Source: an uncultured Holophagaceae bacterium
GTDB lineage: Bacteria > Acidobacteriota > Holophagae > Holophagales > Holophagaceae
Assembly: GCA_903890595.1 (NCBI GenBank)
Contig: CAITBU010000238.1
Coordinates: 1 to 34,190 of the forward strand
Reading direction: 5' to 3'
DNA: 34,190 nt
Of the stretch, positions 17,276 through 26,836 are shown in pieces (the stretch's first letter is position 1; each line of letters begins with the position of its first letter). The notes beneath the pieces are model-generated. The model ran no database searches, had not been told where the DNA came from, and saw only the letters and a program-made list of their open reading frames with translations. A program made the translations under genes and the position numbers.

Positions 17276-20200
17276 ATGAGCTTCGCGCACCTGCACCTGC
17301 ACACCGAACACTCCCTCCTGGACGGCCTGACCCGCATTCCGGACCTGGTCAAGAAGTGCCAGGCCACCGGCATGCCCGCCGTGGCGGTCACGGACCACGG
17401 CAACATGTTCGGCATGATGAAGCTCTACGACGCCTGCGAAAAGACGCAGGACGGGAGCGGCAACTGGGCGGTGAAGCCCATCCTGGGCTGTGAGGTCTAC
17501 GTGGCGCCCAAGACCCGCTTCGACCGGAAGCTCGAGGCCCGCAGCCCCACCGGGGAAGAAGGTCTGGAGGACTGCGAGGACCCCAGCGGCTCGCGAGATG
17601 CTGGCTACCACCTGGTGCTGCTGGCCAAGGATTCCGTGGGCTTTACCAACCTATCCCGCCTCGTCTCGGCAGGCTTCACCGAGGGTTTCTACTACAAGCC
17701 CCGGGTGGACAAGGACCTCCTGCGCCAGCACAGCGAGGGCCTCATCGCCCTCTCCGCCTGCCTGGGCGGCGAGGTGCAGGCCCGCCTGCTGCAGAACCGA
17801 CCCGATCGAGCCGAGCAGGTGGCCCGGGAGTTCCGGGACATCTTCGGCGAGGACTTCTTCCTGGAGATCCAGGACCAGGGCTTCGAGCGGGAGCAGCAGA
17901 TCATCCCGCTCCAGCAGGAGCTCTCGGCCCGCCTGGGCATCCCCCTCGTGGCCACCAACGACGCCCACTACCTCAACCACGAGGACGCCGACCTCCACGA
18001 CACGCTCCTCTGCATTGGCACCAAGACCACCAAGTCCAAGGAGAAGCGCATGCGCTTCGCCACGGACCAGTTCTTTGTAAAGGACCCCGAGGAGATGCGG
18101 CGGGTGTTCCCGGGCCACCCGGAGTACCTGGAGCGCACCCTGGAGATCGCGCAGCGGGTGACCCTCTTCCCCATCACCCGCAAGCCCATCACGCCGCGCT
18201 TCCCGGTTCCCTCCGACCACACCCTGGAGAGCTACTTCGTCCAGGTGGCCAAGGAGACCTTTGAGGAGCGCCTGGCGGTGTGCCAGCCGCTCTGGCAGAA
18301 GGGTGTCCTGAAGCACCCGGAGACCGCCTACCGGGAGCGTCTGGCCTTCGAGCTGGACATGATCCTGAAGATGGGTTTCCCCGGCTACTTCCTGCTGGTC
18401 TGGGACTTCATCCGCAAGGCCCGGGAGATGGGTGTCCCCGTGGGCCCGGGCCGTGGCTCCGCCGCCGGCAGCATCGTGGCCTGGTCCATGAAGATCACGG
18501 ACATCGACCCCATGCAGTACGACCTGCTCTTCGAGCGGTTCCTCAACCCCGAGCGCAAGTCCATGCCCGACGTGGACATCGACTTCTGCCGGGACGGCCG
18601 CCAGAAGGTCATCAACTACGTCACGGAGAAATACGGCCAGGACAAGGTCAGCAACATCGTCACCATCAACCAGCTCAAGACCAAGGCCGTCATCAAGGAT
18701 GTGGCCCGGGTCTTCGACAAGGACTTCGCCTACGCCAACAACCTCACCAAGCTCGTCCCGCAGGAGCCGGGCAAGCCCATGACGGTGAAGGATGCCCTGG
18801 AGAAGAGCGAGGGGCTGCGCAAGCTCTACAACGAGGACAAGGAGGTGCGGAACATCCTCGACATTTCTGCCCGGCTGGAGGGCCTGTCCCGCAATACCGG
18901 CGTCCATGCGGCCGGCATCATCATCGCCCCCGACGAGCTGACCCGCTTCGCCCCGCTGTGCAAGGACAAGGACAACAAGGTGATGGTGCAGTACACCATG
19001 GTCGAAGCGGAGCGCGCGGGTCTGCTGAAAATGGACTTCCTGGGCCTGGAGACCCTCACCCAGATCGCCAAGATCCAGGAGGTCATCGCCCGCCGCCACG
19101 GCCAGCCCCTGGACATGACCACCATCCGGGGCTACGACGACAAGAAGACCTTCGACCTCTTCTCCGCGGGTGACACGGACGGCGTGTTCCAGTTCGAGTC
19201 CGGTGGCATGAAGCAGCTGCTCCGGCAGCTGGGCCCCAACCGCTTCGATGACCTCATCGCCCTAAACGCCCTCTTCCGCCCAGGCCCCCTGGGCGCTGGC
19301 ATGGGCAATACCTATGTGGAGCGCCGCCACGGCCGCGAGCCCGTCACCTTCCTGTTCCCGGACATGGAGCCCATCCTGTCGCCCACCTACGGCGTGATCC
19401 TCTACCAGGAGCAGGTCATGCAGCTGGCCAGCCTGCTGGCCGGCTACTCCCTGGGCGAGGCCGATACGCTGCGGCGGGCCATGGGCAAGAAGGACCACGA
19501 CAAGATGGCCCAGGAGAAGTCCAAGTTCATCGAGCGGGGCGCCTCCCGAGGCTACGACCGCACCAAGGTGGCGGACACCTTCGACCTCATCGAGTACTTC
19601 GCCGGCTACGGCTTCAACAAGAGCCACAGCGCCGCCTACGCCATGGTGGCCTACGAGACGGCCTACCTGAAGGCCAACTTCCCCGTGGAGTTCATGGCGG
19701 GCCTGCTGTCCACCAAGTCTGGCCGCACGGAAGACATCGCCAAGTACGTGCAGAACTGCCGGGAGCGCGGCATCGAGGTGCAGGGGCCCGACATCAACGA
19801 GTCGGCCCTGGACTTCACCGCCACCGGCGATCGCCTCATCCGCTTCGGGTTTGCCGCAGTAAAAGGACTGGGGGAGGCTGCGCTGCAGGCCATCCTCGAG
19901 GCCCGCACAGCGGAGGGGCCCTTCAAGGACCTGTTCCACGCCCTCAAGAGCACCGACCTCCAGAAGGCCAACCGGAAGGTGTGGGAGTCCCTCATCAAGG
20001 CCGGTGCCTTCGACAGCCTGGAGCCCAACCGGGCAGCCCTCCTCCTGGGCCTGCCAGACGCTGTCTCGGCAGCCTCCAAGGGGGGCGGGGACATGGGCAT
20101 GACCAGCCTCTTCGACGATGCGGAGATGGCCAGCCTGAGCGCCGAGTGGCGAGTACCTGAGAATGTCGAGCCCTGGGACCGCAAGACCCGCCTCGCGGCC

Positions 20201-20902
20201 GAGCGGGAGGTGCTGGGCCTCTTCGTCAGCGGGCATCCCCTGGAGGAGTTCGCCGACGCGATCCAGGTCCACACCCGCGGCACCATCACCCAGACCCTGG
20301 AGGAGGTGGCCGCCGGCCGCCTGCGGGACCGCAACGAGGTCGTCCTGGGGGCCATGGTCACCTCCGTGACCTTCAAGACCAACCAGAAGGGCGAGCCCTG
20401 GGCCATCCTCCAGGTGGAGGACCTGAGCGGCAAGCTGGAGGTCCTGCTCATGGCCTCCCGCTGGGATCCCCTCACCAAGAAGCAGGGGCCCAAGCCCTTC
20501 GAAAACTACCGCCAGTTCGCCGTACCGGAAGCCATGCTCCGCATCACGGGCGAGGTGCGAGTGGAGACCATCCAGGCCAACGGCAGCGGCGACCCCGAGG
20601 AAGAGGAGGAGGAGAAGACCGTGGTCAAGGTCTTCGCCCACGTGCTGGAGAGCCTGGAGAGCTACCAGGGCCGAGGCTTCACCGGAGCCCTCATCCGCCT
20701 GCCCCCGGGCGAGTGCCCCCCCCGCCTGGGCGCCATCCTGGCGGACCACTCGGGGGACCTGCCCGTGACCTTCGAGTACCGCTCCAAGGAGGGCCTGGTG
20801 GCCCGGGTGAAGGCCGGCAAGGACCTGCGCCTGCGGCATGATCCAGGCCTGGCGGAGCGCCTGGCCCGGGACACGGGCTGTGGCCTGACCTGGACCTTTT
20901 GA
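17276..20902 (+). CDS. dnaE: DNA polymerase III subunit alpha
   Basis: N-terminal PHP 'SFAHLHLHTEHSLLDGLTRIPDLV', 'GPGRGSAAGSIVAWSMKITDIDPMQYDLLFERFLNPERKSMPDVDIDFCRDGR', 'FNKSHSAAYAMVAYETAYLKANFPVEFMAGLL', C-terminal OB-fold. Start at ATG 17276. Confidence 0.97.
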   Translation: MSFAHLHLHTEHSLLDGLTRIPDLVKKCQATGMPAVAVTDHGNMFGMMKLYDACEKTQDGSGNWAVKPILGCEVYVAPKTRFDRKLEARSPTGEEGLEDCEDPSGSRDAGYHLVLLAKDSVGFTNLSRLVSAGFTEGFYYKPRVDKDLLRQHSEGLIALSACLGGEVQARLLQNRPDRAEQVAREFRDIFGEDFFLEIQDQGFEREQQIIPLQQELSARLGIPLVATNDAHYLNHEDADLHDTLLCIGTKTTKSKEKRMRFATDQFFVKDPEEMRRVFPGHPEYLERTLEIAQRVTLFPITRKPITPRFPVPSDHTLESYFVQVAKETFEERLAVCQPLWQKGVLKHPETAYRERLAFELDMILKMGFPGYFLLVWDFIRKAREMGVPVGPGRGSAAGSIVAWSMKITDIDPMQYDLLFERFLNPERKSMPDVDIDFCRDGRQKVINYVTEKYGQDKVSNIVTINQLKTKAVIKDVARVFDKDFAYANNLTKLVPQEPGKPMTVKDALEKSEGLRKLYNEDKEVRNILDISARLEGLSRNTGVHAAGIIIAPDELTRFAPLCKDKDNKVMVQYTMVEAERAGLLKMDFLGLETLTQIAKIQEVIARRHGQPLDMTTIRGYDDKKTFDLFSAGDTDGVFQFESGGMKQLLRQLGPNRFDDLIALNALFRPGPLGAGMGNTYVERRHGREPVTFLFPDMEPILSPTYGVILYQEQVMQLASLLAGYSLGEADTLRRAMGKKDHDKMAQEKSKFIERGASRGYDRTKVADTFDLIEYFAGYGFNKSHSAAYAMVAYETAYLKANFPVEFMAGLLSTKSGRTEDIAKYVQNCRERGIEVQGPDINESALDFTATGDRLIRFGFAAVKGLGEAALQAILEARTAEGPFKDLFHALKSTDLQKANRKVWESLIKAGAFDSLEPNRAALLLGLPDAVSAASKGGGDMGMTSLFDDAEMASLSAEWRVPENVEPWDRKTRLAAEREVLGLFVSGHPLEEFADAIQVHTRGTITQTLEEVAAGRLRDRNEVVLGAMVTSVTFKTNQKGEPWAILQVEDLSGKLEVLLMASRWDPLTKKQGPKPFENYRQFAVPEAMLRITGEVRVETIQANGSGDPEEEEEEKTVVKVFAHVLESLESYQGRGFTGALIRLPPGECPPRLGAILADHSGDLPVTFEYRSKEGLVARVKAGKDLRLRHDPGLAERLARDTGCGLTWTF

Positions 20903-21004
20903 GGCCGCTGCCCATAGGGAAAGCCTGAATCCCCGTTCCAGCCTTGAGCGGCCTGCGTCATTCTGGAGTCGGGGGTTGCTACCCTGCCCCCTTCCGGAGC
21001 ACCC

Positions 21005-21904
21005 ATGGCCGCAGCGCCTCAGCCCGATCCCAACGCGAACCTCCACGCCGTGGTGGACGCCCTGGTAGCGGCGTCGACCGCCCTCACGGAGATGCCCCTG
21101 GGGCGCCGGGAGTTCCCCTCCCGGGCGGCCCTGGCCGAGCTGGTCGATGATCTGCGGGCCCTGCTCTTCCCGGGCTACTTCGGTCCCTCGGACCTCACGG
21201 GCGAGACCCTCCGCTACCACCTGGGTGCCCGCATGGACCGGGTGCTGCACGGCCTGCGCGACCAGATCCAGCGGGGCATGATGGCCGCCGACCCCAGCCT
21301 GCCACCCTGCGGGGAGCGGGCCCTGGAGCTGGCCCGGGCCTTCCTCTCCCGCCTGCCCAAGGTGCGCCACCTGCTGGCCACGGATGTCCAGGCCGGCTTC
21401 GAGGGCGACCCCGCCGCCACCAGTCCCGACGAGGTGCTGTTCTGCTACCCGGGTCTGCTGGCCATCACCAGCCAGCGCCTGGCCCACGAGATGCTGGACC
21501 TGGGCGTGCCCCTGCTGCCCCGCATGATCACCGAACACGCCCACAGCCTCACGGGCATCGACATCCACCCCGGCGCCCAGATCGCCGAGCGGTTCTTCAT
21601 TGACCACGGCACCGGCGTGGTCATCGGCGAGACCTGCGTCATCGGCCGAAATGTGCGCATCTACCAGGGCGTCACCCTGGGGGCCAAGAGCTTCCCCCTG
21701 GACGCCGAGGGCCACCCCATCAAGGGCGTGCCCCGCCATCCCGTGGTGGAGGATGACGTGATCATCTACTCCAACGCCACCATCCTGGGCCGCATCACCC
21801 TGGGCAAAGGGTCTGCCATCGGCGGCAACGTGTGGCTCACCCGCAGCGTGCCGCCCGGGAGCATCGTCACCCAGGCCAACGAGAAGGATGGGATGCCCAC
21901 ATGA
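21005..21904 (+). CDS. Serine O-acetyltransferase (EpsC/CysE type)
   Basis: Left-handed beta-helix hexapeptide region 'GIDIHPGAQIAERFFIDHGTGVVIGETCVIGRNVRIYQGVTLGAKSF'. Confidence 0.9.
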   Translation: MAAAPQPDPNANLHAVVDALVAASTALTEMPLGRREFPSRAALAELVDDLRALLFPGYFGPSDLTGETLRYHLGARMDRVLHGLRDQIQRGMMAADPSLPPCGERALELARAFLSRLPKVRHLLATDVQAGFEGDPAATSPDEVLFCYPGLLAITSQRLAHEMLDLGVPLLPRMITEHAHSLTGIDIHPGAQIAERFFIDHGTGVVIGETCVIGRNVRIYQGVTLGAKSFPLDAEGHPIKGVPRHPVVEDDVIIYSNATILGRITLGKGSAIGGNVWLTRSVPPGSIVTQANEKDGMPT

Positions 21905-22299
21905 CCCTGCTGCTGCGCTTCTTCTTCTCCGCCATCGGCCTGCTGGTGGCCTCGGCCCTGCTGAAGGGCATCACCACCGGGAGCTTCCTGGACCTGCTGG
22001 TGGTAGCCGTCCTGCTGGGGGCCCTCAACACCACCGTGGGCTCACTGCTCAAGGCCCTGGCCTTCCTGCCCGTGGCCTGCTCCTTCGGCTGCTTCAGCCT
22101 GGTCATCAACGGTCTGGTGTTCTGGCTCGCCGGCACCCTCTCCGCCAACCTGGGCCTGGGCTTCCGCGTCGAGGGCTTCTGGCCCGGCTTCTTCGGCGCC
22201 CTGGTGACCAGCGTCGTCGCCTCCGTCCTCGGCGCCATCTTCATTAGCAAAGACCGCCAGCGGCCCGAGCCGCCTAGGCCGATCAAGATCATCAACTAG
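21901..22299 (+). CDS. Phage holin superfamily IV-like 4-TM membrane protein
   Basis: MTLLLRFFFSAIGLLVASALLKGITTGSFLDLLVVAVLLGALNTTVGSLLKALAFLPVACSFGCFSLVINGLVFWLAG; ATGA overlap with the preceding gene. Confidence 0.75.
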   Translation: MTLLLRFFFSAIGLLVASALLKGITTGSFLDLLVVAVLLGALNTTVGSLLKALAFLPVACSFGCFSLVINGLVFWLAGTLSANLGLGFRVEGFWPGFFGALVTSVVASVLGAIFISKDRQRPEPPRPIKIIN

Positions 22300-22306
22300 C
22301 GCTGGG

Positions 22307-22909
22307 CTACGGCGCAGGGAGGACCGTGGCTTCTTTGAGGCGGACGGGGAACTGGGGGATGTCGCCCATGCCTCGGCGCCACTCGGTCTTCACCTTGCCG
22401 ATGCGGTCCACTGCGTCCATGCCGGAGACCACGCGGCCGAAGACGCAGTACCCGTAGCCGGCCTCAGTGAGGTCCCGGTTGTCCAGGCGGGGGTTGTCCA
22501 CCAGGTTGATGAAGAACTGGGCCATGGCGCTGTGGGGATCGTTGGTGCGGGCCATGGAGATGGTGCCGCGTAGGTTCTTCAGGCCGGCTTTGGCACCGGC
22601 AGGGGCCTCGTTGGCGATGGGGGCCCGGGTGGGCTTCTCCGCCATGGACTCCAGGAAGCCGCCGCCCTGGATCATGAAGCCGTCGATGACCCGGTGAAAG
22701 ATCGTCCCGGCGTAGAAGCCGTCCTGCACGTACTTGAGAAAGTTGGCCACCGTCTGGGGGACCGCCTGGGCCTCCAGCTCAATGACCACTGGGCCGTAGG
22801 AGGTCATAAGCTGCACCCGGGGCTTGGCAACGGGGGCCGGCTGGGGGGCCTGGGCCAGGGCCGGCAGGGCCAGGGCGAGCAGGAGGGAAGTCAGCAGGGG
22901 ACGAATCAT
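22307..22909 (-). CDS. Peptidyl-prolyl cis-trans isomerase, cyclophilin type, secreted
   Basis: Signal peptide; 'GFYAGTIFHRVIDGFMIQGGG', 'NLRGTISMARTNDPHSAMAQFFINLVDN', 'YCVFGRVVSGMDAVDRI'. Confidence 0.94.
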   Translation of the reverse strand: MIRPLLTSLLLALALPALAQAPQPAPVAKPRVQLMTSYGPVVIELEAQAVPQTVANFLKYVQDGFYAGTIFHRVIDGFMIQGGGFLESMAEKPTRAPIANEAPAGAKAGLKNLRGTISMARTNDPHSAMAQFFINLVDNPRLDNRDLTEAGYGYCVFGRVVSGMDAVDRIGKVKTEWRRGMGDIPQFPVRLKEATVLPAP

Positions 22910-22974
22910 GGACACTCCGGGGTGACGTTCTATATTGCCGCAAACCGGGCCAAGGTCCCCGCTATCGTAGTCCC

Positions 22975-23889
22975 ATGTTCCTTGCTGACCTGCCCCCCTG
23001 GCTCCTGGCCCTCCTGCTGGCTCCCTTCGGCCTGGCCTTCGGCTCCTTCGCCAATGTGCTGATCCACCGCCTGCCCCAGGAAGACCCGGCCCAGAGCAAC
23101 GTCACCACGCTGCCCAGCCACTGCCCGTCCTGCCAGGCCCGCATCCGCCCCTGGCACAACGTCCCCCTGGTGGGCTGGCTCATTCTGCGGGGGAAGTGTG
23201 CGGACTGCGGCTGGCGCATCCCCGGCCGCTACCCCCTGGTCGAGTTGCTGGGGGGCCTGCTCTTCGCCGCCTCGCCCTGGCTCTTCCCCTTCGGCACGCT
23301 CATCTGGTTCAAGGGCATGGTGTGCGGCTACGCCCTCCTGGTGCTGTTCTTCACCGACTTCACCGAGATGATGCTGCCGGATGCGATCCAGTATCCGCTC
23401 ATGGCCCTGGGCGTCCTGCTCACCCTGCCTCAGCTGCAGTGGCCCGACGCCCTGATCAAGGTCTGGGTTGCCCCCGGCCATGCCCTCCAGACACTGGTCA
23501 GCTACAACGGCCTGCAGCCTGCCCTGCTCTACAAGGGCTTCGAGCCCGCGGTCACCTGGGAGCAGAGCCTCATCGGCCTGGCGGTGGGCTACGGCGTGCC
23601 GGACCTCATCAACCGCCTCTACAAGGCCCTGCGCAAGACCGACGGCCTGGGCATGGGCGACTTCAAGATGCTGGCCTGGCTGGGTGCCTTCTGGGGCTGG
23701 GCGCCGATGCTGGGCATCCTCTTCCTGGGGGCCGGACTGGGTGCCGCCGTGGGCGTGCCCCTCATGCTCATGCGGAAGTCCGACGGTCAGACCATGCTGC
23801 CCTTCGGCTGCTTCCTCGCCCTGGCCACACCGATCATCGTCTTCTTCGGCCGGGCCCTGTGGCTGGGCTACCTGGGGGTGGTGGGGTAG
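22975..23889 (+). CDS. Prepilin peptidase (A24 family, PilD/GspO)
   Basis: 'GSFANVLIHRLP', tetracysteine 'CPSCQ...CADCG', 'LFFTDFTEMMLPDAIQYPL' and 'GLGMGDFKMLAWLGAFWGW' aspartyl protease motifs. Confidence 0.94.
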   Translation: MFLADLPPWLLALLLAPFGLAFGSFANVLIHRLPQEDPAQSNVTTLPSHCPSCQARIRPWHNVPLVGWLILRGKCADCGWRIPGRYPLVELLGGLLFAASPWLFPFGTLIWFKGMVCGYALLVLFFTDFTEMMLPDAIQYPLMALGVLLTLPQLQWPDALIKVWVAPGHALQTLVSYNGLQPALLYKGFEPAVTWEQSLIGLAVGYGVPDLINRLYKALRKTDGLGMGDFKMLAWLGAFWGWAPMLGILFLGAGLGAAVGVPLMLMRKSDGQTMLPFGCFLALATPIIVFFGRALWLGYLGVVG

Positions 23890-23892
23890 GCC

Positions 23893-24681
23893 TCAGCGCT
23901 TCGTCCGCCGCTGGGCGAGGAGCCACGCGCTGAAGGACTGGGAGCCGTAGGCGGCGTCCCAGGTGTTGTGGTCCAGGCCTGGGTACTCGGTGTAGCGCAC
24001 GGGGGCGGACACGGCCTTCAAGGCCTCAGCCGCATCCCGGGAGCCCTGCACGGGCACCACGCTGTCCATTTCCCCGTGGAAGATCCAGACGGGCATTTTG
24101 GCGAGGCGGCGGGCCAGGGCCGGCAGGGCGGGGCCGTCCTCCGGGGGCACCACCGGCACCCCGAAGGCGTGGCTGGCAAGGTCCTTGGTCCACCCGCAGA
24201 TGGGTGCCACAGCGGCGAAGCGCTCCGGATTCCGGTAGGCCAGGTACCAGGTGCCGTGACCGCCCATGGAAAGGCCCGTGAGGTACACCCGGTCCAGGTC
24301 CACCTTGAACTCCCCGAGGGTACGGTCCAGGGCCGCCAGGGCCATGTCAGCCTGGGCACCGGCCCACTGGGTCTCCGGGCGGGCATGGGGGAACACCACG
24401 ATGGCGGGGAAGCGCTGGGGGTGGCGGCGGATGGCCGGGGCAAGGCCCGCCACGGTGGGTCGCAGGCCGTCCACGCCCCGCTCCCCGGCACCGTGGAGGT
24501 AGAGGATCACGGGCCAGGCCTTGGCTGGCGAGTAGTCCGCGGGGACATAGACCTGGTACCGGTAGCGCTGGCCGCCCAGGTCGAGGGTGCGGTCGAGGAA
24601 GCCGGTCTCGGCACCCTGCACCCCCAGGGAACCCGCCCACAGGCAGCCTGCGATCAGACCGGCGAGGTCGGCTCTAAACAC
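23893..24681 (-). CDS. Secreted alpha/beta hydrolase (carboxylesterase/PHB-depolymerase-like)
   Basis: 'WPVILYLHGAGERG', nucleophile elbow 'GLSMGGHGTW', 'WIFHGEMDSVVPV', 'YPGLDHNTWD'. Confidence 0.85.
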   Translation of the reverse strand: MFRADLAGLIAGCLWAGSLGVQGAETGFLDRTLDLGGQRYRYQVYVPADYSPAKAWPVILYLHGAGERGVDGLRPTVAGLAPAIRRHPQRFPAIVVFPHARPETQWAGAQADMALAALDRTLGEFKVDLDRVYLTGLSMGGHGTWYLAYRNPERFAAVAPICGWTKDLASHAFGVPVVPPEDGPALPALARRLAKMPVWIFHGEMDSVVPVQGSRDAAEALKAVSAPVRYTEYPGLDHNTWDAAYGSQSFSAWLLAQRRTKR

Positions 24682-24718
24682 GGGGCACCTCCTCAGGTCT
24701 GGGTGGACCTACCGAGCA

Positions 24719-25129
24719 TTAGTGGGCCATGCCCTGGCTCAGCTCGATGAGCACGCCGCCGGTCTCGGCGGGGTGGAGGAAGGCCACGCGACAGCCGTGG
24801 GCGCCCTTGCGGGGAGCCTGGTCGATCATGCGCACACCCTTGGCCAGCAGGCCCGCCACGGCGGCGTCGATGTCGTCCACCTCGAAGCAGACGTGGTGGA
24901 TGCCAGGGCCGCGCTTCGCCAGGAACTTGCCGATGGGGCCCTCGGGATCGGTGCTCTCCAGGTACTCCAGCGTGCTCTCACCCACCGGGAAGAAGGCCGT
25001 CTTCACCTTCTGCTCCGCCACCTCTTCCGTGTGCTCCGGCCCCATGTCGAAGAGGCGGGCCATGCGGTCCATGGCCTCAGAAAGGCCCGGCGTCGCAATG
25101 CCCAGGTGGTTGATGCGCAGCAGCTTCAT
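24719..25129 (-). CDS. mce: Methylmalonyl-CoA epimerase
   Basis: 136-aa VOC-fold protein 'INHLGIATPGL', 'GPGIHHVCFEVDDIDAAVAGLLAKGVRMIDQAPRKGAHGCRVAFLHPAETGGVLIEL'. Confidence 0.9.
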   Translation of the reverse strand: MKLLRINHLGIATPGLSEAMDRMARLFDMGPEHTEEVAEQKVKTAFFPVGESTLEYLESTDPEGPIGKFLAKRGPGIHHVCFEVDDIDAAVAGLLAKGVRMIDQAPRKGAHGCRVAFLHPAETGGVLIELSQGMAH

Positions 25130-25234
25130 GGGGCCTCCGGGTAGGTGACACCAGTTTCCATCGAAAACCCCGTCAGCCCAGCAGAAAACCAGGGACCACC
25201 GGAATTGGGGCGGGCCTGAAAAGCCAGGAGAGAT

Positions 25235-25467
25235 GAACGCGGAGGAAAGATAGAGAAGCGGAGGGGAGCGGAGAAAGAACTGTTATCGAGTGAACCAGGG
25301 GATCTTTGGTTCCCTACCCCCTTCATCCCCTCCATCCCTGTAAAAAAAGCATTTTGAACAAGGATGAAGGGGATGAAGGGGAGTTCAAGCTGGCCCGGTC
25401 TCAGTCTGCAGACCGCGGCTAGGCAGGCGAACCTCCGCGCTCCTCCGCTCCTCCGTCCTTCCTCTGC
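25235..25467. repeat. Composite nested inverted-repeat element (9-mer arms flanking CCCCTTCATCCC palindrome)
   Basis: Outer arms GAACGCGGAGGAAAGATAGAGAAGCGGAGGGGAGCGGAG (from 25235) and CCTCCGCGCTCCTCCGCTCCTCCGTCCTTCCTCTGC (25432-25467); inner CCCCTTCATCCCCTCCATCCCTGT (25318-25341) / ACAAGGATGAAGGGGATGAAGGGG (25358-25381), 22/24 complementary; loop AAAAAGCAT (25344-25352). Confidence 0.8.
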
Positions 25468-25497
25468 TTACATTCAGTGCTTTCCCAGCTGGTGCCC

Positions 25498-25740
25498 TCA
25501 GTGCTGACACGCCGGGGCGTGGCCCAGGCTCACGGTGCCGTTCTGCACGGTGACTTTGCCTTTGCTGCCCAGGAAGCCGAGGACGCCGTCGAAGTCGAAG
25601 CTGTCGCCACCACAGTTGCAGTAGACGGCGGCAGGACCGTGGGCGGCGGCAGAGGCGGTGCGCAGGTCCTCGAGGGAACAGGTCCCGCCCTTTTCCAGCA
25701 GAAGGCCCAGGAGGTCGTGACCAAAGAGGGGTTCAGACAT
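25498..25740 (-). CDS. YecH/DUF2492-like small putative metal-binding protein
   Basis: 80 aa: MSEPLFGHDLLGLLLEKGGTCSLEDLRTASAAAHGPAAVYCNCGGDSFDFDGVLGFLGSKGKVTVQNGTVSLGHAPACQH; resembles the YecH pattern (N-terminal GH, central Cys, 'FLxxKGK', terminal CxH). Confidence 0.65.
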   Translation of the reverse strand: MSEPLFGHDLLGLLLEKGGTCSLEDLRTASAAAHGPAAVYCNCGGDSFDFDGVLGFLGSKGKVTVQNGTVSLGHAPACQH

Positions 25741-25819
25741 GGGGGGGCTCCGAATTAGGACATAAGACTCTTTAACTATTCTAGCCCGAAAAACCGGGAT
25801 GGCAACCCCGGCTCAGCCC

Positions 25820-26836
25820 CTAGGTCAGAGACAGGGCCACTTCCCGCATCAAGGGGTCGGGGCTGAGGTTGCGGGGCAGGTGCCGCAGGGCCTCCAGCAC
25901 CGCCTCCTGGGGGGACTTCAGGTCCCGGGGAATGGCAGCCAGGGGCGCCAGGGCCTCTCGCCAGGGCAGCAGGACCGGGGGCTCGCCAGCCTGTAGGCGG
26001 GCCAGGTCCGCCAGGATCCGCAGCAGCAGCTCCAGGGGCTGGCGCAGCTGTTCCCCCTGGGCCAGTAGGGCGTCTTTCTCGGGCAGCAGGATCCCCGCGG
26101 TCTGGCTGTAGGGCCGGCCCGCCAGCAGGTCCAGCCAGGCCTCCAGCTGGGCCTCGGCCCGCCGGTACTCCGCTTCTCCCAGCAGACGCAGGCTGCCCTC
26201 GCCCAGGGCGGACCAGCGCTCCCGGTCGGCCTCCTGCCAGCCGTGGCGCGCGGCCACCTCCCAGGCCTCTCGGGGGGCCAGGGGCGCAAAGGAGATGCGC
26301 TCGCAGCGGCTACGGATGGTCTGCAGCAGGGCCTCGGGACGGTGGGTCACCAGGATGAAGTGGGTGCCCTCCGGGGGCTCTTCCAGGGTCTTCAGCAGGA
26401 TGTTGCCGCTGGACTCGTTGAGGCGGTGGGCCTCCTCCACCAGGACCCAGCGGTGGCAACCCAGGGCCGGCGCCAGGGCGGCCCACTCGATGACCCCCCG
26501 GCTGAAGCGGGGCTGGCCGTTGGAGTCCAGGCCTTCCCGCACCTGGTCGATGCGGATGACACCGGCCTTGCCCTCGGGGACGATGCGCAGCAGGTTGGGT
26601 AGCTCGAAGGGCAGGTCCTCCCCCTCCAGCATGCGGCAGCCCTCGCACTGGCCGCAGGCACAGCGGCGCAGGCAGATCTCGCGCTGGGCCAGCTCCAGCG
26701 CCACGCGCCGCTTGCCGATGCCCTCGGGCCCCGTGAAGAGCAGGGAGCCGCGGATCCGGCCGCCCTGGATCCGATCCAGCAGGCGCTGGCGGATGGCCTG
26801 GTGCCCGCTGACCTTGGCCGAGAAGGGCCCGGTCAT
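25820..26836 (-). CDS. holB: DNA polymerase III subunit delta'
   Basis: 'GSLLFTGPEGIGKRRVALELAQ', zinc-binding 'CLRRCACGQCEGCRML', 'VLVEEAHRLNESSGNILLKTLEEPPEGTHFILVTHRPEALLQTIRSRCERISF'. Overlaps tmk stop. Confidence 0.92.
   Translation of the reverse strand: MTGPFSAKVSGHQAIRQRLLDRIQGGRIRGSLLFTGPEGIGKRRVALELAQREICLRRCACGQCEGCRMLEGEDLPFELPNLLRIVPEGKAGVIRIDQVREGLDSNGQPRFSRGVIEWAALAPALGCHRWVLVEEAHRLNESSGNILLKTLEEPPEGTHFILVTHRPEALLQTIRSRCERISFAPLAPREAWEVAARHGWQEADRERWSALGEGSLRLLGEAEYRRAEAQLEAWLDLLAGRPYSQTAGILLPEKDALLAQGEQLRQPLELLLRILADLARLQAGEPPVLLPWREALAPLAAIPRDLKSPQEAVLEALRHLPRNLSPDPLMREVALSLT

Noticed and set aside
17651-19099. 482-aa antisense ORF inside dnaE
   Set aside because: Leu/Gly/Val/Glu-rich shadow ORF with no recognisable domain.
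19262-21739. 825-aa antisense ORF over dnaE and the serine acetyltransferase gene
   Set aside because: High-GC shadow ORF; translation is low-complexity His/Gly/Val-rich and the opposite strand carries unmistakable dnaE.
21901-22299. Holin-like protein as evidence of a prophage
   Set aside because: Superfamily IV holin-like 4-TM proteins are widespread in non-phage loci; no integrase, capsid, terminase or lysin nearby.
25235-25467. CRISPR array
   Set aside because: Repeats are inverted and nested or short-period degenerate, not direct repeats with regular spacers; no cas genes in the window.
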